From the NCBI RefSeq assembly GCF_001316105.1, contig NZ_BBCP01000010.1, positions 26,805 to 90,804 on the forward strand: a stretch of 64,000 nt of DNA. The letters are read 5' to 3'. The stretch is from Thermogymnomonas acidicola JCM 13583. Its GTDB lineage: Archaea; Thermoplasmatota; Thermoplasmata; Thermoplasmatales; Thermoplasmataceae. The translations under genes were made by a program, and so were the position numbers. This document shows, one piece after another, positions 42,453 to 52,008 of the stretch. Within the stretch, counting starts at the first letter, position 1, and every line of letters begins with the position of its first letter. The notes beneath the pieces were generated by a model. The model searched no databases. It was given only the letters and a program-made list of their open reading frames with translations, and had not been told where the DNA came from.

Positions 42453-43271
42453 TCAGTATGGTGTCAACCTGGCTCTCCTTGACAACAGACTTAAGCTCGG
42501 CCTTGACCCTTATCCTGCCGTACCTGTCCGGCCTGACACCGAGGACAACACAGTCTGAGCCTGTGTCCTCGATCATCCTGTGCACCTCGTTCCTCAGGTT
42601 CGTCTCCAGGCCGCCCCCCCTTGTCACCGACACTTCGGGCCCGAACCTCTCGTACACCTGCTCCATATGCTCGAACAGTGACTGGAAGCCGTGTGTCCTC
42701 TTCTTGTCAAACCTCCTCATGTCCGCCAGGAGTATGCTTGAACCTGATACTAGCTTGAGGTAGAGGCCAAAGAGCACGCTGACCCTTGTGTTGAGGCCCT
42801 CCGATACCGGGACAAGGATGCGCTTGTAAGGGTAGTTGTTCCCGTGGGTGCTCACTGCTGCAGTTATGGTGTTCGAATTCTTTATCACGTAGTCGCTTAT
42901 GCTGCCGAATAGTGCGGTGGAGAGAGGGGGGAGCGCTTCTGCGATGCTATCAGGACAAGGTCGTATGAGTGCGAGTTTATCTCCTCCACTATACCCTCCT
43001 TGGCGCTCCCGGAGGTCCTAACCCTCGGCACCACCTTGATCCCCCCCCTCTCCTTGCCTTCCTGGAATGCCCTGGTGACCATCTTCACCTTGTCGCTCCA
43101 GGTTATCTCCCTGCTCTCCTCCTTCACTGTGAAGGCGGTCACCTCCGAGCCAAACCTCTGGGCAAGGTCAAAGGCTATCCTGAGCGCCACAGGAGACCTG
43201 TCCCCCCCCTGTGCCATCGGGACAGCGATCTTATCAAGTTTGAGCGTGAGTGATTTGGTGACTTCCATCAT
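42442..43271 (-). CDS. Tandem universal stress protein (frameshifted)
   Basis: Two UspA-like domains. The first has KIAVPMAQGGDRSPVALRIA and SHSYDLVLIASQKRSPLS; the second KRILVPVSEGLNTRVSVLFG and TGSDCVVLGVRPDRYGRIRV. Each shows the Usp pattern of an N-terminal VPV/IAVP strand and a C-terminal DLVxxG segment. The frame changes near 42925, after which FGSISDYVIKNSNTI continues the usual 'GSxSDxVIxxS'. The gene converges on kdpC. Many bacteria fuse a Usp domain to the sensor KdpD; no KdpD or KdpE is seen here, so this protein may be part of potassium control, but that is inference. Confidence 0.8.
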
Positions 43272-43283
43272 AACGTAACAAAT

Positions 43284-43297
43284 ACATGTACATATAT
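43284..43297 (-). promoter_or_regulatory. Promoter region of the Usp gene with TACATGTA palindrome
   Basis: On the minus strand TTATATATG (43289-43297) lies about 22 bases before the ATG at 43271. The palindrome TACATGTA at 43284-43291 abuts the box and may be an operator. Confidence 0.45.
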
Positions 43298-43481
43298 AAT
43301 AATTCCCAATGGCATGGTGCGAAAGGACCCCCCCACATCTCTTGCACGAGCAGGATCAAGGAAAATGTGGATATCTTTGCACTGCGTGTGACATGCAGGC
43401 CATGCAGTTACGGAGCGAAATGACAGTTATTATCATGCTCGCCCCCCCTCCACCTGCGCCTGGAAAAACTTATCATAGTAA

Positions 43482-43988
43482 ATGGCACTAACCCTCTGGT
43501 TGTTCGTAAAGTGCGTAACAGTGAGCCGGAACCGCCTCATGGGCATCGGTAAGCCAGAGGACCTCCTCTACATGGACATAGACGAGGTATTCCTCGTGGA
43601 CATGGACGCCCTCACCAGGTACAAGCTCTCCTTCCACTTCTACAGGGAAATATCCAGGTTCTGTGAGGTCACTGTGCTCAACATGCCAGCGAGGGTGCAG
43701 GACCTCATAGACACCCTGGTCTCTGGCGCTTCCAGGGTTGTGGTTGGCAGGGATGTTGACAGCAGGCTACTCTCCGGCTTCATGCAGGTTTCGGATTCCG
43801 TGGTCCTGAGCCTTGTTTCGCGTAACCTGGTGGACGAGTTCATACGCCTTGGAGGCGGTGACTTCTTCAGCCTGGGCCAGACCGACATCGCCTTCCGCAC
43901 GCTCTACAACGCAGGACCACCGGTCATCAGGGAGGGCGTGAAGAACATTGAGGACTTTCCGGAGGGTGCAGTGCCCTACCTGCAGTGA
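43482..43988 (+). CDS. HisA-like TIM-barrel protein
   Basis: 168 residues, frame intact. PEDLLYMDIDEVFLVDMDAL corresponds to the 'vYvaDLDAI' strand of HisA-related proteins, and LVSGASRVVVGRDVD then SVVLSLVSRNLVDEFIRLGG to the later strands. The protein is short for a full (beta/alpha)8 barrel, so it may be a half barrel or a truncated relative, as in the archaeal HisA-related group of unknown function. No his genes are nearby. It lies alone before pyrD, with a weak AT-rich element at about 43466. Confidence 0.4.
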   Translation: MALTLWLFVKCVTVSRNRLMGIGKPEDLLYMDIDEVFLVDMDALTRYKLSFHFYREISRFCEVTVLNMPARVQDLIDTLVSGASRVVVGRDVDSRLLSGFMQVSDSVVLSLVSRNLVDEFIRLGGGDFFSLGQTDIAFRTLYNAGPPVIREGVKNIEDFPEGAVPYLQ

Positions 43989-44018
43989 AATTATTGCGGG
44001 TAATCGGATCCCACCTAA

Positions 44019-44028
44019 CTGTTAATAT
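44019..44028 (+). promoter_or_regulatory. TATA box of pyrD-pyrK
   Basis: CTGTTAATAT is centred 26 bases before the ATG at 44050, giving a leaderless start. Confidence 0.65.
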
Positions 44029-44049
44029 GGCCCTGAAAATGACCAATAA

Positions 44050-44943
44050 ATGTTCGCCGATCTTAGCACAGAGGTAGCCGGCCTGAGGCTGGAGAACCCG
44101 CTCATGCTTGCCTCCGGCATACTCGACGAGAACGGTTACTCAATGCTCCGTGTCCTCCGTTCGGGGGGGGCGTCCGCGGCGGTTACAAAGTCCATTGGGG
44201 GGGAGGAGGAGAGGAACGGCTACAGGCCACCTGTCGTACATCCCCCCCTCCAGTCAGGCATGCTGAACGCCATCGGACTGGCAAACCCTGGCATTGAGGA
44301 GTATGGGCACGAGATAGAGATTGCGAGGAGGGCCGGGAAGCCGATAATCGGGAGCATATTCGCTCCTGATGAGGCAGGCTTCTCCAGGCTTGCGGAGAGA
44401 ATGCAGTCCTTCGGTGTGAGCGCCATAGAGCTGAACCTCTCCTGCCCACACGTGAAGGGTGTCGGCTCTGAGGTGGGGGGGAGCGACCCGGTCCTTGTGA
44501 AGAGGGTTGTGCAGGCTGTGAAGTCCGTCTCGTCCGTACCGGTGTTTGCAAAGCTGTCGCCCAACGTGACCGACCTGGTGGAGATCGCCAGGGCAGCCTC
44601 CGACGCGGACGGGCTTGTGCTGATCAACACCGTCAGGGCCATGGCCGTGGACATACGTGCCAGGAGGCCTGTCCTTTCGAATGGTTTTGGCGGCCTCTCC
44701 GGGCCCTCCATTAAGCCCGTGGGGGGGATAAGGTGCGTGTACGAGGTGAGGAAGGCCATGGACATACCCATCGTGGGGGGGGTGGGTGGGATATCAGGGT
44801 TCGAGGACGTGGTGGAGTACATAATGGTAGGTTCCGACGCGGTGCAGATAGGGACTGCACTGTGGAGGAACGGACCCGGCATCTTCTCTTCCATACTCTG
44901 TGAACTGGAGAAGTTCATGGAGGAGGAGGGTTACAGGGCATAG
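44050..44943 (+). CDS. pyrD: Dihydroorotate dehydrogenase, class 1B catalytic subunit
   Basis: A TIM-barrel flavoenzyme that oxidises dihydroorotate in pyrimidine synthesis. LRLENPLMLASGILDENGYS opens the barrel, AVTKSIGG follows, and GMLNAIGLANPGIEEY is diagnostic of class 1B. AIELNLSCPHVKG carries the active-site loop (Cys is the catalytic base in this class), and VLINTVRAMAVDIRARRP and GGVGGISGFEDVVEYIMVGS bind FMN. Runs of seven or eight at 44165, 44200, 44241, 44475, 44720 and 44775 add one residue each without breaking the frame. It is followed by pyrK. Confidence 0.95.
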   Translation: MFADLSTEVAGLRLENPLMLASGILDENGYSMLRVLRSGGASAAVTKSIGGEEERNGYRPPVVHPPLQSGMLNAIGLANPGIEEYGHEIEIARRAGKPIIGSIFAPDEAGFSRLAERMQSFGVSAIELNLSCPHVKGVGSEVGGSDPVLVKRVVQAVKSVSSVPVFAKLSPNVTDLVEIARAASDADGLVLINTVRAMAVDIRARRPVLSNGFGGLSGPSIKPVGGIRCVYEVRKAMDIPIVGGVGGISGFEDVVEYIMVGSDAVQIGTALWRNGPGIFSSILCELEKFMEEEGYRA

Positions 44944-44948
44944 GCGAA

Positions 44949-45729
44949 ATGAAGGGGGGGGTGGCCCTCCAGTGAGCTACGAATACGCAACCGTTTCGGG
45001 AGTGAAGGAGGAGGGCAGGGGAGTGAGGACTCTGGTTCCAGTGGGAGAGGAAGGTGGAGCCTGGGCAGTTTGTCATGGTCTGGGTGCCCGGGCTGGGCGA
45101 GATCCCACTCTCCCTCTCCAGCACAGACCACACCAAGTCGATCACGATAAAGAGCTTCGGCCCAGTCTCGGAGGCCATAACGAGGATGTCTCCGGGAGAC
45201 AGGATCTACCTGAGGGGACCATACGGCAGGCCTTTCACCAGGCCCACAGGACAGTATCTGCTGATAGGGGGGTGGATCGGGGGGGATGGCCTCGCTCAGG
45301 CCCATGGTTGGGCCCAGGGCCCACGCGATCATATCCGCAAGGTCAAAGGATGACCTGATCTTCAGGGACGCGTTCCAGCCAGGCAGGGTGCACGTCACAA
45401 CCGATGACGGCAGCGAGGGCTTCAAAGGGAACACCGTTGACTTCCTGAGGACCTTTGACCTGTCAGGGTTCACGGAGATATACGTGTGCGGGCCAGAGAG
45501 GATGATGTTCTCTGTATACAGAGAGCTCAGGTCCAGGCAGGTGAACGCAAGGGTCGAGTTCTCCCTGGAGAGGCTCATGAAGTGCGGCATAGGCCTCTGC
45601 GATTCCTGCTCCATAGGTGGCTACCAGCTCTGCAGGGACGGTCCCGTGTTCAGCATCGATGAGCTCGACAGGATGGAGGAGTTCGGGCGGAGCAGGCTGG
45701 TGGAGAGCGGAAGGAGGATAACGCTCTGA
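44949..45729 (+). CDS. pyrK: Dihydroorotate dehydrogenase electron-transfer subunit PyrK (frameshifted)
   Basis: FAD and [2Fe-2S] subunit that passes electrons from PyrD to NAD+. VEPGQFVMVWVPGLGEIPLS is the FAD-binding region, GDRIYLRGPYGRPF the next, and EIYVCGPERMMFSVYRELRS the NAD site. MKCGIGLCDSCSIGGYQLC holds the four cluster cysteines. The start is either ATG 44949, which needs the G8 run at about 44954 to be shorter, or GTG 44972. Frames change at about 45040 and 45270-45290. Confidence 0.9.
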
Positions 45730-45885
45730 TACTGCACTGCATGTCCCCTGGGCCCTCCTCCACCCTTTCGCTGCACCCCCCCTGTGGGCGGGAAGATAGA
45801 ATTTCGTTTGACCTTCTGGCGGACTAGGATTCTCCAGCCTGCCTGGAAGGGATCGAAGGCCTGCATGCGACACGTGTGTGAAAAA

Positions 45886-45894
45886 AATATATCT
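45886..45894 (+). promoter_or_regulatory. TATA box for the 45920 gene
   Basis: AATATATCT, within an A-rich stretch, is centred about 29 bases before the ATG at 45920. Confidence 0.65.
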
Positions 45895-45919
45895 ATCACG
45901 CCACTTAAGACAATAGCAC

Positions 45920-48447
45920 ATGGAACTTAGGCTGGCAGTGAAGCAGGCTTACAACTTCCTGCTACAGGACCTCAAGAAGGGCGGGGGGGCCAGGGTAACA
46001 CGTACATAGTTTTCGGTGGAAGGGGCTGCGGCTTGATCTGATGCTGGAGGTCCTGGAGAACTCACTCAGGGGCCAGGGCACGAAGGTCATAGTGTCCAGG
46101 CACAGGCAGGGCCTTGACAGGCTCTCCCTCTATAACTCAATCCTGGATGCCTGGTTTGAAAGGCACGCGGAAAGGGACCTGGACAGGGTTTACAGGGAAT
46201 TTGCCGAGATGGCAGGTTCCGGGAAGGAGTGCGTCATCCTGGTCGACGGCCTGGGTGAGATGGACGCAGCTGGCCTGGACACGTTCCTGCACGTCACATC
46301 AATGCTGGACAGGAGCCAGGTCTTCACAGTTGCCTTCTTTTCCCTGGTGCCCGGGCAGTGGCAGGACATGTCCGCAGTGCTGCAGGTGTTCCGAGGGGCC
46401 AACATTATAGCGCTCAGGCAGGCGGAGTTCGAGGACATGGTGGCCATGGCAGGCGCCATGGGCCTCAGGCTCCCACTCTACTTCTTCAACGAGCTCTGGA
46501 AGGTCATCAACACGACCTGAGCTGGATGGGGGGGTACGCAATAAGCTACTACAGGAGCCTCGGAATAATAGATGAGGAAGGTCACCTGGAGGAGGCAAAG
46601 TTCAGGTATCTCCCGTGCCCCCGAGGCTGGAGATATACTACCACAACGTCTACTCCTCCCTGAACGATGTGGACAGGAGGGTGGCTGAGATCCTCTCCTT
46701 CATCGAGATGCCCGTGGACATCGAAACGCTCTCCCTCCTCTCCGGCATGGACAGGGCCCAGCTGGCATCTGCCATAGATTCACTGGTCTCAAAGGGCCTG
46801 GTGAGGGAGGTCGGCACCTCTTACGAGGTCGTGTCCAGGCAGGTGGCCTCCATATTCCTGGAAAGGATGACCGCTGCAGTGAAGAGGACACTTGCGGAGA
46901 GGGCCCTGGCCTCAGGCATCATGGACAGGCTTCCGATAAGGCTCCAGGTCAGGATCCTCGCCGGCTCCGACCAGAGGAAGCAGTGCGAGGACTTTGTGAG
47001 GAAAAACTACAGGCTCTTCGTGGGCAAACTGGATGACATATCTGAGGCGCCAGCACTCATAGAGAGACTCAGGAAGCACGTCGACGATCCTGGCGTCAGG
47101 AGGCTCCTCGACTTCATGGAGTGTGACTGCCTCTATGAGACAGGCAGGTACGAAGATGCCATAGCATGCATAGAATCGAAGAGGCTTGAGGAGGTGGACA
47201 TGGAGCATCGGTGTCCCGCTACGCGCTGTCCCTTATATCGCTGGGCAGGTTCTCCGACGCCATAAAGTTCATAGAGGGCATGACGCCTGGCGCAAGGAGC
47301 CAGAGGGTGGTGGAGATCCTGGGTGAGGCCTACTTCAGGAGCAAAAAGTACGACATAGCCCTGTCGCTCGCCAGGGAGGCTGCGGAAATGGCTGAGAGGG
47401 CAGGCGACAGGGAGACGCTGGGGCACGCCCTGAACCTGTGTGGATCGGTGTTTGCGGAACAGCTTCAGTACGAGAAGGCGAGGCCATATTTCGAGAAGGC
47501 GCTCGAGATTAAGAGGGAGCTGGGCGACTGGATGTCGGTACTTCGCACGCTCAACAACATAGCCATAGTGGACAGCTTCTCCGGGAACTTTGTGGAAGCC
47601 ATTGGCAAGCTCACAGAGATCATAAACGACTCCTTCCGGGCCGGAGACCTTGTCTCCAGGCTCTACGCCTCATACAACATCAGTGAACTCTACCACATGC
47701 TGGGCAGGGACAACGAGAGCCTCTCATACATGAAGGACGCGGAAAGGCTGCTCCACATGGCGGAGGACAAGACGGTGGGCTACCTGTTCAACCGCTTCGC
47801 TGCGCACTTCCACATAGACCACGGGAGGTATGAGGAGGCCCTGAAGCACTCCTCCATATCGCGCACCCTTGCGGACAACCTGGGCAACAGGGACTGGGCC
47901 GAAATAGCCATGGCCATGGAGGATCTGTCCAGGGCACTCCTCCTCTCAGTGCCACTGCAGAGGCCGCAGAGGTTCAAGGCCAGGTACGGGATAACGGACG
48001 AGTTCCTCCCGACTTTCTATGCGCTCGGGGGGGCATGCTATTTCACCAGGCGTGGCATGGTACAGGATGCCATGGAGGTGGCGTCCCTGGCTGTGCAGGC
48101 AGCCTCCTCGACCTCAGATTACTATGGCCAGAAGGTCGGAGAGGCCATGCAGGCCCTGGCATCACTGCTGAACGGGGGGGCGTGCCAGACAGGATCCCGG
48201 GGGGGAGGAGTGCATGGAAAGGGTACCCACGCTGGCGATGTTCGGCCTCCTGGCGCAGTACTACAGTGCGAGCCTAAGGAACAACGGTGAAATGGTGCAG
48301 CAAACGTTGAATATGATATCCTCATTACTCTCCAGGCGTGATGTGGAATACATGAACTTCATGAACGTAACACTCGTTGAGTTCATGGAAAGGTCCATAG
48401 GCCCCCTCCATCGGGCCTCTCCAGGACCTCCTATTCAGCAGGGTTGA
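45920..48447 (+). CDS. STAND-like ATPase with TPR repeats, paralogue of 8715-10669 (frameshifted)
   Basis: About 840 codons in at least five frame segments. It begins MELRLAVKQAYNFLLQDLKK. NTYIVFGGRGCG is the Walker A position, but a frame break at about 46035 hides whether a GK[ST] is present. GTKVIVSRHRQGLDRLSLYN and CVILVDGLGEMDAAGLDTFL (a Walker B-like strand) follow. A winged-helix segment (FIEMPVDIETLSLLSGMDRA) and then TPR repeats (YEKARPYFEKALEIKRELGD, FVEAIGKLTEIINDSFRAGD, RDNESLSYMKDAERLLHMAE) make up the rest. The order matches the paralogue. It may sense a signal through the TPR array; no target is evident. Its end overlaps the next small ORF. Confidence 0.6.
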
Positions 48448-48692
48448 TGGGTGATGGACGGGACCATTGTCAGGAGCTGCATATACCACAGGACGGTGAG
48501 TGCCTGCTCCTGATGTCATACCCTACGAGGTGCAGGCTCTGCTTCAACTTCCGCTCCTTCACAAGGCCAGAAGGTATCACAAGGACAAAGGCATACTACA
48601 CAGTCTTCGACCTCGTTGAGGCCGGCCTCCTCACACCGTCCATATTCCCCTCAGGCGATGCTGTGCAGGGCACACTCGATCAGGTCGAGTAG
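48447..48692 (+). CDS. Small protein with CRLCFN motif, unknown
   Basis: About 80 residues. The clear part reads CLLLMSYPTRCRLCFNFRSF then TRPEGITRTKAYYTVFDLVE and [21 protein letters not shown] CxxC pair could bind metal. The first 20 residues are uncertain because an alternative ATG at 48454 (MDGTIVRSCIYHRTV) leads into a stop. The start overlaps the end of the ATPase-TPR gene, so coupling is likely, and the 3' end runs 13 bases into the CdvC/Vps4 gene on the other strand. Confidence 0.45.
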   Translation: MGDGRDHCQELHIPQDGECLLLMSYPTRCRLCFNFRSFTRPEGITRTKAYYTVFDLVEAGLLTPSIFPSGDAVQGTLDQVE

Positions 48693-50274
48693 GCTTTGTA
48701 TCTCTCGAGCAGCCTGGAATCTATTGAGGGCTTTATTGACCTCATGACATCGAGGAGGTCCTGGGTCTCAACGGGCTTAGGGCTCCCGTTCTTTACTGCC
48801 CTGAGGAAGGCCTCCTGGGCCGCCTTCTTGCATATGAACTCTATGTCCGCGCCGCTGTAACCCTCCGAGGCCGCTGAGAGGAGGTCGTAGTCCACCGGGC
48901 CAAGGTGCTTCACCTTGGATAGGTTCAGTTGGAAGATCTTCTTCCTCGCCTCCCTGTCGGGTGGTGGGACGAAGATCTTTATGTCGAACCTCCCGGGCCT
49001 CAGCATTGCCTCATCGATCTCCCAGGGGTTGTTGGTGGCGGCCAGTATGAAGATGTCCCTGTTCTTCTGCGAACCTATGCCACCTACCTCGTTCAGCAGC
49101 TGCGCAACCCCTCTCCTGGCCGCATCAGATCCGGACTTCTCCCTCTTGGGCACGATGGCATCGATCTCGTCGAAGAATATTATGGATGGCGCCAGGAGCT
49201 GTGCTGCCTGAACAGCTTCGTTATGTTCTTCTCGAACATGCCGAACCACTGGCTGTAGAGGGCGGAGGGGTTCACGCTTATGAACCTGGCGTTGGCCTCG
49301 TTAGCAATGGCCTTTGCGATGAACGTCTTTCCCGTGCCGGGTGGCCCGTAGAGGAGCATGCCACCCCCCGAACTGGACGTTGTACTCCCTGGAGAGCTCC
49401 CTGAAACGCATGGGGGGGTAGATCAGCTTCGCCAGGATCTCCCTCTTGACGTCCTCGAGGCCAGCGACGTCTTCGAAGGTTACCCTGGGTATCTGCGGCT
49501 TCTCCAGCCCTATCTCCTCCAGGATCTCCTCGCCCTCCTTTACACTTTCCTCCTTTCCCTCGTGCCTTTCCTGGGCCCCCCCTCCCATGGCCGGCACCCT
49601 CGAGCCACCGGCCCTCCTGTAGGCTTTCAGTATGGCCTCGCACTGCTCTATCTTCCTCTCCCTCTCCCCCGGGGGAGGGGGGGCCTGGCTGGCAGCCTCC
49701 AGCATCAGGGTGTAGCTGCCAGGTAGAGGTCCCTGGCCCTTTCAAGGTGACCCAGGCTTTCCTCCCTCCTGGCACTCTCCAGGACACTGAGTATCTTTCC
49801 AGAATCCGCTGTCAGACAGGCTCCCCCCCTCCCCCTCATTACCGCGTTGTCTATCACGGTTCCCTTGGTGTAGACCTTCAGCTTCTTCATCTTGAACGAC
49901 ACAACCTCCACCTCGATCTTCATCTCGTACTCCTCAGGGAAAATCGCGTACTCCCTGAGCGTTGAGGCCAGCTTTGGTGTGAAGAGCAGGTAGTCCCTCT
50001 GCCCTGATCCAGATGAAAGGAAGAAGCCCTCAAACTTTGACCCGTTGAGCCTCTCCCTCCCCCCCGCTACCAAGGCCTCCGTCACCCTCTCTGTGTCAGG
50101 GGGGGACACCGATATTTCCTGTATCCTTCCAGAGACCATGGCGTAGTTGGGTATGTTGTACGCCTGGCCCAGGAGCTTCTTGGCCACTGTGACGCACAGC
50201 CTGGAGACCTTGTTTTCGTTGATCTCTCCGTCAAAGTAACGGAGCGTGTCCAGTATCAGGAGACTCATCAGCAC
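48680..50274 (-). CDS. CdvC/Vps4-like AAA ATPase (frameshifted)
   Basis: An AAA ATPase of the ESCRT-associated type. An unrecognised N-terminal domain of about 150 residues precedes an MIT-like helical segment ([15 protein letters not shown]). The ATPase begins [20 protein letters not shown], then [20 protein letters not shown] (Walker A), [17 protein letters not shown] (Walker B) and [20 protein letters not shown], ending with [16 protein letters not shown] and a Vps4-like C-terminal helix. Frames change at about 49690, 49370 (C6, expected C5) and 49205. It is divergent from an ESCRT-III-like gene across a 500-base gap. GTG 50274 or ATG 50268 is the start. It should remodel ESCRT-III filaments. 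Confidence 0.85.
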
Positions 50275-50298
50275 TACCCTGTATAGGTAACATGGCTC

Positions 50299-50308
50299 AA
50301 ATTAAAAA
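50299..50308 (-). promoter_or_regulatory. TATA box of the CdvC/Vps4 gene
   Basis: The minus strand reads CTTTTTAATT, centred about 29-35 bases before the start codons at 50274 and 50268. Confidence 0.55.
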
Positions 50309-50357
50309 GTTGCCCCCCCAAAGTGGAGTAAAAGGATCGGCAAGCCATGCCCGCAGC

Positions 50358-50377
50358 GGGGGGGGTGCAACCCCCCC
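50358..50377. repeat. G8-TGCAA-C7 hairpin
   Basis: Eight Gs (50358-50365), a five-base loop TGCAA and seven Cs (50371-50377) could form a seven-pair all-GC stem. It lies in the gap between the CdvC/Vps4 and ESCRT-III genes. If the runs are real length this is a very stable hairpin in either strand. Confidence 0.5.
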
Positions 50378-50554
50378 AGGCAACAGGGCCTGTGGCACAC
50401 CATACTGTTAGGGCATCATACTCTCCAAAATAGCTCTGCGTGCGCCTGATATGGTCGGAGGTGCAAATTGGAACCATGATGCTGTGTGCTCCATGGTGGG
50501 GGAACAGTGTGTGGCCCCCCCGAGGTGACTCAATGCATTAAACCCATGGGGAAT

Positions 50555-50562
50555 CATATATA
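50555..50562 (+). promoter_or_regulatory. TATA box in the CdvC-ESCRT gap
   Basis: CATATATA is centred about 26 bases before a GTG at 50584. It points to a transcript of its own: either a leaderless small ORF or a non-coding RNA ending before the ESCRT-III promoter. Confidence 0.5.
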
Positions 50563-50583
50563 GGTGGTGAATCGCCGACCGCT

Positions 50584-50796
50584 GTGACACTGGACAACCT
50601 GCATACCAGGAGGGTTGATGGCTGCCCGACGGTGCACTCCCGTGTACCTGAATCGCATGACCGTGCAGCGGCCAGGGTCAGGGGGGGTGCGAAAGGATCG
50701 CTGAATTCTGCCTCACTAAAGATTTATAATGTAGTATCGTTTATTATCACAGGGCCAGGGGGGGCAGGTTCTAATGTCTATAATCAAGATAGGTAA
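50584..50796 (+). other. Candidate small ORF or non-coding transcript
   Basis: A 70-codon ORF begins with a GTG where the TATA box predicts the transcript start (VTLDNLHTRRVDGCPTVHSR and onward). It runs through the ESCRT-III promoter into that gene in another frame, and a G7 run at about 50682 makes its second half doubtful. The composition is not clearly protein-like. The same stretch could equally be an RNA of about 130 bases. I do not recognise either. Confidence 0.3.
50721..50747 (+). promoter_or_regulatory. Promoter of the ESCRT-III gene
   Basis: Two AT-rich elements, GATTTATAAT at 50721-50730 and GTTTATTATC at 50739-50748. The second is centred about 30 bases before the ATG at 50774 and is the better candidate. 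Confidence 0.5.
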
Positions 50797-51394
50797 AAGC
50801 GAAGAAGAGAAGATGATGGAGAGGAGGACAAGGATAAGCCAGTGGAAGGCAGAGATAGACAGGGCCATAAGGCAGCTTGAGAAGAACAAGGAGCAGAACA
50901 TCCAGAGTGCCAAGCTGGCCCTCAAGACCGGCAACATGGAGAAGGCCAAGGTCTTTGCGGGCAACATCATCATGGTGGAGAGCACCATAAGGGGGGGGCT
51001 GAACGACTACAAGCTGATGCTCGAGAACATAAACCTCACACTGCAGTATGCGGAGATCAACCAGAAGGTATGGGCATCCCTAAGGAAGGGTCAGGAGGAC
51101 CTGGTGAAGAGCCAGCTCTCTGAGAAGCAGGTCCTGCAGATGCAGCAGGACATGGAGAGGATCGTGAACACCTCGCAGAGGATACAGGAGACGCTTTCCA
51201 GCCAGCTGGACATGATCAGCAATGCAGTCTACGAGAACTCCTCAGGCAACGAGGAGAGGATCAGCAAGCTGCTCTCATCAATTTCGGGTGGGCAGGTCAA
51301 GGCCACAGAAAGCAGTGCCGAGGACCAGGAACTCGACAAGCTAATAAAGGCCCTGAGCGAGGGCGCCACAGGAGAGCCCCAGGGCCAAGAGTGA
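50774..51394 (+). CDS. ESCRT-III (CdvB/Snf7)-like protein
   Basis: 206 residues, frame intact. A basic N-terminal helix (RRTRISQWKAEIDRAIRQLE) is followed by the Snf7 helical hairpin: NIQSAKLALKTGNMEKAKVF, NIIMVESTIRGGLNDYKLML and LTLQYAEINQKVWASLRKGQ. Further helices run to 170, and the C-terminal 30 residues are acidic and flexible (SSAEDQELDKLIKALSEGAT), a place for an MIT-interacting motif. A G7 run adds one Gly in the second helix (TIRGGL). It is divergent from the CdvC/Vps4-like gene. The pair should form a membrane-remodelling or division machine. Confidence 0.8.
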   Translation: MSIIKIGKSEEEKMMERRTRISQWKAEIDRAIRQLEKNKEQNIQSAKLALKTGNMEKAKVFAGNIIMVESTIRGGLNDYKLMLENINLTLQYAEINQKVWASLRKGQEDLVKSQLSEKQVLQMQQDMERIVNTSQRIQETLSSQLDMISNAVYENSSGNEERISKLLSSISGGQVKATESSAEDQELDKLIKALSEGATGEPQGQE

Positions 51395-51505
51395 TTGACT
51401 GGCACGCACCCATCTATTTTATCCACTAGGATGGGTAAAGAACAGAGAAAGCAGAGTTTTATTCAGGGAACGTTCTCCAGAGGTAAAGTTTGACCCCTTA
51501 CATGG

Positions 51506-51827
51506 TTATGTGGTATCATCCTTTCCAGAGGCTATCCCGAGGCCTATCAGGAAGAGCACCACGGTGAGGGAGAGCGATCCCCCCAAAGCCCAGGCTCAGG
51601 GATTTGGTTACCTCTCCCACGTACTGCTTGACGTAGGGCATGACGCTTGAGGCCAGCGAGCTTATGGAGACATGGGGGGGCACAAAGGCAAACCCCACGT
51701 AGGCCGCTATGAACATCGCTATTATTAGGAGGACGAATGAGAGTATGCCCTTCTTGATCGCGAGGCCAAAAAGCAGGCCGTCAACGAGGGCTACGATCAA
51801 CAGGAGGAAACCTGAAATCTCCACCAT
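51506..51827 (-). CDS. Small membrane protein, CvpA-like topology (frameshifted)
   Basis: About 107 residues. MVEISGFLLLIVALVDGLLF, then KKGILSFVLLIIAMFIAAYV, a loop with two prolines, and a final hydrophobic segment read in a second frame (LSLTVVLFLIGLGIASGKDD). The frame changes at the C6 run near 51579 (expected five). The start is set by the TATA box at 51849-51858. The pattern of close helices and VxxLA spacing is loosely like CvpA-type proteins, but I do not claim membership. It converges on the ESCRT-III gene. Confidence 0.6.
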
Positions 51828-51848
51828 AACACCTATTTGAAAAGAACA

Positions 51849-51858
51849 AAATATATAA
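51849..51858 (-). promoter_or_regulatory. TATA box for the membrane protein gene
   Basis: On the minus strand TTTATATATT is centred about 27 bases before the ATG at 51827. Confidence 0.65.
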
Positions 51859-52008
51859 ATATTGCGTGAACAGGAGTCCAAATATACGGCCCCCAGGGGG
51901 GGTTTGGCTCCTCCACCTCAATCCCTGGATTTTCCACTTTCCCCGCAGGTTCAGTTCTTACACCTAAAGAGAGGACGCTGCACCACAGGCCCATCCCCCT
52001 CCGGAAAC

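Larger units (their letters stand above)
50310..50720. other. Gap between CdvC/Vps4 and ESCRT-III genes
   Basis: About 410 bases without a gene that I recognise. It holds the hairpin at 50358, C and G runs at about 50515 and 50682, a TATA-like element at 50555-50562, and the ORF starting at GTG 50584. No tRNA or SRP RNA signature was found. Confidence 0.5.

Noticed and set aside
43309..43491. 60-codon ORF between the Usp and HisA-like genes
   Set aside because: No promoter spacing, no family signature and low-complexity prolines from C runs. It overlaps the start of the next gene.
50584..50720. Possible SRP RNA or tRNA between the ESCRT genes (GGGTCAGG and CGAAAGGA segments)
   Set aside because: The paired 3' segment of SRP helix 8 (GGAAGCAGCC type) is absent, and no tRNA T-loop or acceptor arms can be formed.
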